Source of the DNA: RYN-111 sp963760125
Lineage (GTDB): Bacteria > Actinomycetota > Actinomycetes > Mycobacteriales > SCTD01
Length of the DNA: 64,000 nt
Direction of reading: 5' to 3'
Assembly: GCA_963760125.1 (NCBI GenBank)
Contig: CAVXBV010000007.1
Coordinates: 124,001-188,000 of the forward strand
The translations under genes and the position numbers were made by a program. Positions within the stretch are counted from its first letter, which is position 1. Every line of letters starts with the position of its first letter. Positions 61,461 through 64,000 of the stretch are shown piece after piece. The notes under the pieces are model-generated. The model saw only the letters and a list, made by a program, of their open reading frames with translations, ran no database searches and was not told the DNA's origin.

Positions 61461-62878
61461 TGACCCTGGACCGCAGCATGCTCTATGTCGACGGAGCCTG
61501 GATCGCCTCCACCGACGCCGCGACCATCGACGTGATCAACCCGGCGACCGAGCAGCTCATCGGTCAGGTCGCGAAGGGAAGCGTCGAGGACGTCGACAAG
61601 GCCGTGACCGCCGCCCGCAAGGCCTTCGACGGCTGGGCAGCCACCCCGCCGGCCGAGCGTGCCGACATCCTGCAGCGGGCGTCCGAGCTGATGACCAAGC
61701 GCACCGAGGAGATCGGTCAGCTCATCGCCGATGACATGGGGATGCCGCTCGGTTTCGCGAAGATGATCCAGGTGGGGTTGCCGACCTTCAACCTCGGCAA
61801 CTTCGCCGCGCTGGCGCGGGAGTTCGCTTTCGACTCCGAGGAGATCGGCAACTCGCTCATCGTCCGCGAGCCGGTCGGTGTCGTCGCCTGCATCACGCCC
61901 TGGAACTACCCGCTGCACCAGGTGGTCCTCAAGGTCGGTGCTGCGCTCGCGGCCGGCTGCACGGTGGTCGTCAAGCCGTCCGAGGTCGCGCCGCTGGCGA
62001 TCTACGCCCTGGCCGAGATCCTCGACGAGGCGGGTCTTCCGGCGGGTGTCTTCAACCTGGTCAGCGGCTACGGTGACCCCGTCGGCGAGGCGCTCGTGAC
62101 GCACCCCGAGGTGGACATGGTGTCCTTCACCGGCTCCACCCGGGCCGGGACGCGGATCGCCGAGCTGGCCGGCAAGCAGGTCAAGCGCGTCGCCCTCGAG
62201 CTCGGTGGCAAGTCCGCCAACGTCATCCTGGACGACGCTGACCTGGCCAAGGCGGTCAGCGACGGCGTGGGGATGTGCTACCTCAACTCCGGACAGACCT
62301 GCTCAGCGCTCACCCGGATGCTGGTCCCCGCCGACAAGCTGGCCGAGGCCGAGCAGATCGCCACAGCCACCGCCGCAGCGTTCCTGGTCGGCGACCCGAA
62401 CGACCCGACGTCAAAGCTCGGACCGCTGGTCAGCAGCGCCCAGCTGGACCGGGTGCGCGCCTACATCGCCAAGGGCATCGAGGAAGGCGCGACGCTCGTC
62501 ACCGGCGGTGCCGACAAGGTCGGTGACACCGGCTACTACGTCGCGCCCACGATCTTCTCGGGCGTCACGACCGAGATGACGATCGCGCAGGAGGAGATCT
62601 TCGGCCCGGTGCTCGTCATGATGCCGTACGCCGACGAGGACGAGGCGATCCGCATCGCCAACGACAGCGAGTACGGCCTCGCGGGTGCGGTGTGGTCCGG
62701 CGATCCCGACCGCGCGCTACGCGTGGCGAAGCGGCTCCGGACCGGGCAGGTCGCCGTCAACGGTGGCGCCTTCAACCCGGCGGCGCCCTTCGGCGGGTAC
62801 AAGAAGTCGGGCATCGGGCGCGAAGGTGGCACGTTCGGCCTCGAGGAGTTCCTCGAGACCAAGTCCATCCAGCGGTAG
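61460..62878 (+). CDS. NAD(P)-dependent aldehyde dehydrogenase
   Basis: Oxidises an aldehyde to the acid, most likely the product of the alcohol dehydrogenase before it. The 472 residues contain Asn149, the general base Glu247 in ALELGGKS and the nucleophile Cys281 in NSGQTCSA. EEIFGPVL and the C-terminal GGYKKSGIGREGG are conserved. ATG overlaps the ADH stop (TGATG). Complete. Confidence 0.95.
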   Translation: MTLDRSMLYVDGAWIASTDAATIDVINPATEQLIGQVAKGSVEDVDKAVTAARKAFDGWAATPPAERADILQRASELMTKRTEEIGQLIADDMGMPLGFAKMIQVGLPTFNLGNFAALAREFAFDSEEIGNSLIVREPVGVVACITPWNYPLHQVVLKVGAALAAGCTVVVKPSEVAPLAIYALAEILDEAGLPAGVFNLVSGYGDPVGEALVTHPEVDMVSFTGSTRAGTRIAELAGKQVKRVALELGGKSANVILDDADLAKAVSDGVGMCYLNSGQTCSALTRMLVPADKLAEAEQIATATAAAFLVGDPNDPTSKLGPLVSSAQLDRVRAYIAKGIEEGATLVTGGADKVGDTGYYVAPTIFSGVTTEMTIAQEEIFGPVLVMMPYADEDEAIRIANDSEYGLAGAVWSGDPDRALRVAKRLRTGQVAVNGGAFNPAAPFGGYKKSGIGREGGTFGLEEFLETKSIQR

Positions 62879-62880
62879 CG

Positions 62881-62930
62881 CTGACGGGCCGCACCGTGGG
62901 CCGACGCGGTGCCGTCAGCTCACGGTGCGG
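62881..62930 (+). terminator. Overlapping hairpins after the aldehyde dehydrogenase gene
   Basis: Hairpin A pairs CTGACG (62881) with CGTCAG (62913) and GCACCG (62891) with CGGTGC (62907). Hairpin B is a perfect 10-bp repeat, CCGCACCGTG (62889-62898) with CACGGTGCGG (62921-62930). They share bases and cannot coexist. Terminator function is the simplest reading. Confidence 0.5.
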
Positions 62931-62957
62931 GCTTGGCAGTCTTCGCGGACGAGAAGA

Positions 62958-62980
62958 TTGCGGAGGAGTTGCATCCGTAA
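62958..62980. promoter_or_regulatory. Operator-like inverted repeat, site 2 (before the secreted protein gene)
   Basis: TTGCGG-N11-CCGTAA has the same spacing as site 1 with one mismatch in the left arm. A TACTCT -10 box begins at the next base, exactly as at site 1. Confidence 0.6.
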
Positions 62981-62986
62981 TACTCT
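62981..62986 (+). promoter_or_regulatory. -10 element of the secreted LVIVD-like gene
   Basis: TACTCT is 6 bases before a GTG at 62993 that opens a 28-codon frame. The main gene starts 62 bases further on. Confidence 0.45.
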
Positions 62987-62992
62987 CAAAGA

Positions 62993-63079
62993 GTGAATCC
63001 GTCAGGCGAGGCGCAGCGACCACGCGCAGCCCGAGCACCGGATGAGGCGGGTTCGTGTACCCAAACCGAGCGTTGCTGA
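62993..63079 (+). CDS. Possible leaderless upstream ORF, 28 codons
   Basis: GTG at 62993 would be the first codon of the transcript. The frame encodes a basic 28-residue peptide ending in TGA at 63079 and overlaps the start of the secreted protein gene by 25 bases in another frame. No similarity seen; it could regulate translation or be noise. Confidence 0.3.
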   Translation: MNPSGEAQRPRAARAPDEAGSCTQTERC

Positions 63080-64000
63080 CGACCGGCCGCCGGCTGCTGG
63101 TGATCGGCGCCCTGCTCGCGACCGCCGCAGCCCCGCTCGCCGGTAGCTCGCGTGCCGCGACGGAGCCCTCGCTGGCAGCCACCCCGAAGGCCTCCTGCGG
63201 ACCCGGATCGCTTCCGGAGACAGCGGCGCAGGGGCGCGCACCAGCAGCGGACTTCGCGAGCGGGCGGGCGGCCAAGGGTTACACCTGCAATACCCGAGAG
63301 GTCAGCCACGTCGGCGAGACCGCAGGGTTCAAGGTGTTCCGCTACGCCGACACCACCGGTCACGTCTGCGCCTACTACGACTCGACGGGAACGTTCCCGA
63401 CGGACGTGCCGGGCAACGCGGGCAAGGACGGGCTCGGCGTGATCGTGCTCGACATGTCGAACCCGGCCGCGCCGCGCAGGGTCGCCAACCTCACGACGCC
63501 CGCGATGCTCACGCCGCACGAGTCGCTGCAGCTCAACGACCGGCGTGGCCTGCTCGCCGCCGTCGCGGGGAACGCGTTGAGCTACCCGGGCGTCGTCGAC
63601 GTGTACGACCTCACCCAGGACTGCCGGGCGCCGCGGTTGCTCTCCAGTACCCCCTTCGGCGTCTTGGGGCACGAGAGCGCCATGTCGCCGGACGGACTGA
63701 CGTTCTACGTCTCGTCAGCGGCAGCGCACACCGTGGCCGCCGTCGACCTGACCGACCCCGAGGTGCCCGGCCTGCTCTGGTTCAAGACCGGGCCGTTCTA
63801 CCACGGGATGTCGGTCAGCGACGACGGTCGCCGCCTCTACGCCGCCAACGACGAGTTCACGAACCCCACCTCGGGCGTCGACATCCTGGACGTCAGCCAG
63901 ATCCAGGAACGCGTGCTCAACCCGCAGGTACCGATCATCAGCTCGGTGACGTGGTCGAGCAAGTCGATCCCTCAGGTGCCCATCCCCATCACCGTCGGGA
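63055..64000 (+). CDS. Secreted LVIVD-repeat-like protein, C-terminus beyond the window
   Basis: At least 315 residues, open at the window edge. The start is the GTG at 63055 with GAGGCGG upstream. It has an N-terminal signal peptide (about 1-35, GRRLLVIGALLATAAAPLAGSSRA). The rest shows beta-propeller-like repeats such as GLGVIVLDMSNPAAPRRVANL, HTVAAVDLTDPEVPGLLWF and GVDILDVSQIQ, which fit LVIVD-type repeats; HESAMSPDG and YHGMSVSDDG punctuate them. It is extracellular or surface-attached. Regulation by the TetR at 58.7 kb is inferred from site 2. Confidence 0.75.
   Translation, partial: MYPNRALLTTGRRLLVIGALLATAAAPLAGSSRAATEPSLAATPKASCGPGSLPETAAQGRAPAADFASGRAAKGYTCNTREVSHVGETAGFKVFRYADTTGHVCAYYDSTGTFPTDVPGNAGKDGLGVIVLDMSNPAAPRRVANLTTPAMLTPHESLQLNDRRGLLAAVAGNALSYPGVVDVYDLTQDCRAPRLLSSTPFGVLGHESAMSPDGLTFYVSSAAAHTVAAVDLTDPEVPGLLWFKTGPFYHGMSVSDDGRRLYAANDEFTNPTSGVDILDVSQIQERVLNPQVPIISSVTWSSKSIPQVPIPITVG

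Overview
This is 64 kb of GC-rich chromosomal DNA from an actinobacterium. Evidence for this: very high GC with GTG as the commonest start codon, an archaeal-type valyl-tRNA synthetase of the kind found in some actinobacteria, paired clpP genes, an NDMA-dependent alcohol dehydrogenase, a group II truncated haemoglobin, and many leaderless promoters (TANNNT 6-8 nt before the start codon). Flagellar genes show a motile organism. I infer the Nocardioidaceae or close relatives (Propionibacteriales), but only from gene content.

Layout. 0-3 kb: the tail of a flagellar operon on the minus strand (flgN-flgK-flgL and an unrecognised partial gene). 3-15 kb: housekeeping and small-function genes (truncated globin, MscS channel, HNH nuclease, GNAT, malQ, a DUF5130-type protein, pepN, DUF429, rpiB, an Fpg/Nei glycosylase, a membrane PP2C-type phosphatase, aat, tRNA-Gly, a ZIP transporter). 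15.7-25.3 kb: tRNA-Pro, tig, clpP1, clpP2, clpX (protein folding and proteolysis), a thioesterase, valS, folC and ndk. 25.5-31.6 kb: the cell-elongation cluster mreB-mreC-mreD-mrdA-rodA. 31.7-33.0 kb: a solitary AbiEi/DUF559-like gene bracketed by two 51-bp near-identical direct repeats with nested palindromes, the most cassette-like part of the window. 33-43.6 kb: two radical-SAM-linked proteins, rne, rplU, rpmA, obgE, proB and proA. The rne 5' end looks broken by one missing C in a homopolymer. 43.7-53.8 kb: a Rieske protein, a GLYR-type dehydrogenase, a VOC protein, a MoxR/VWA pair, a Tat-secreted protein divergent from an ECF sigma/DUF4349 pair, then nadD, an LCP-like protein, rsfS, a histidine phosphatase and tRNA-Ala.

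54-64 kb is an accessory oxidative-metabolism region with two TetR regulators. The first is translationally coupled to a Baeyer-Villiger-type flavin monooxygenase, which diverges from a zinc dehydrogenase/SDR pair. The second diverges from an SDR, an NDMA-dependent alcohol dehydrogenase and an aldehyde dehydrogenase. A matching 23-bp operator-like site, placed identically against a leaderless-type -10 element, sits both in the second TetR/SDR gap and 3.6 kb away before a secreted LVIVD-like gene that runs off the end. This suggests a local regulon. The substrate cannot be read from the sequence; a ketone/ester/alcohol/aldehyde route is the natural inference.

No insertion sequence, prophage, CRISPR array or rRNA was seen. 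Starts were chosen from ribosome-binding sites, stop/start overlaps, family N-termini and leaderless -10 placement, so many differ from the longest open frame.
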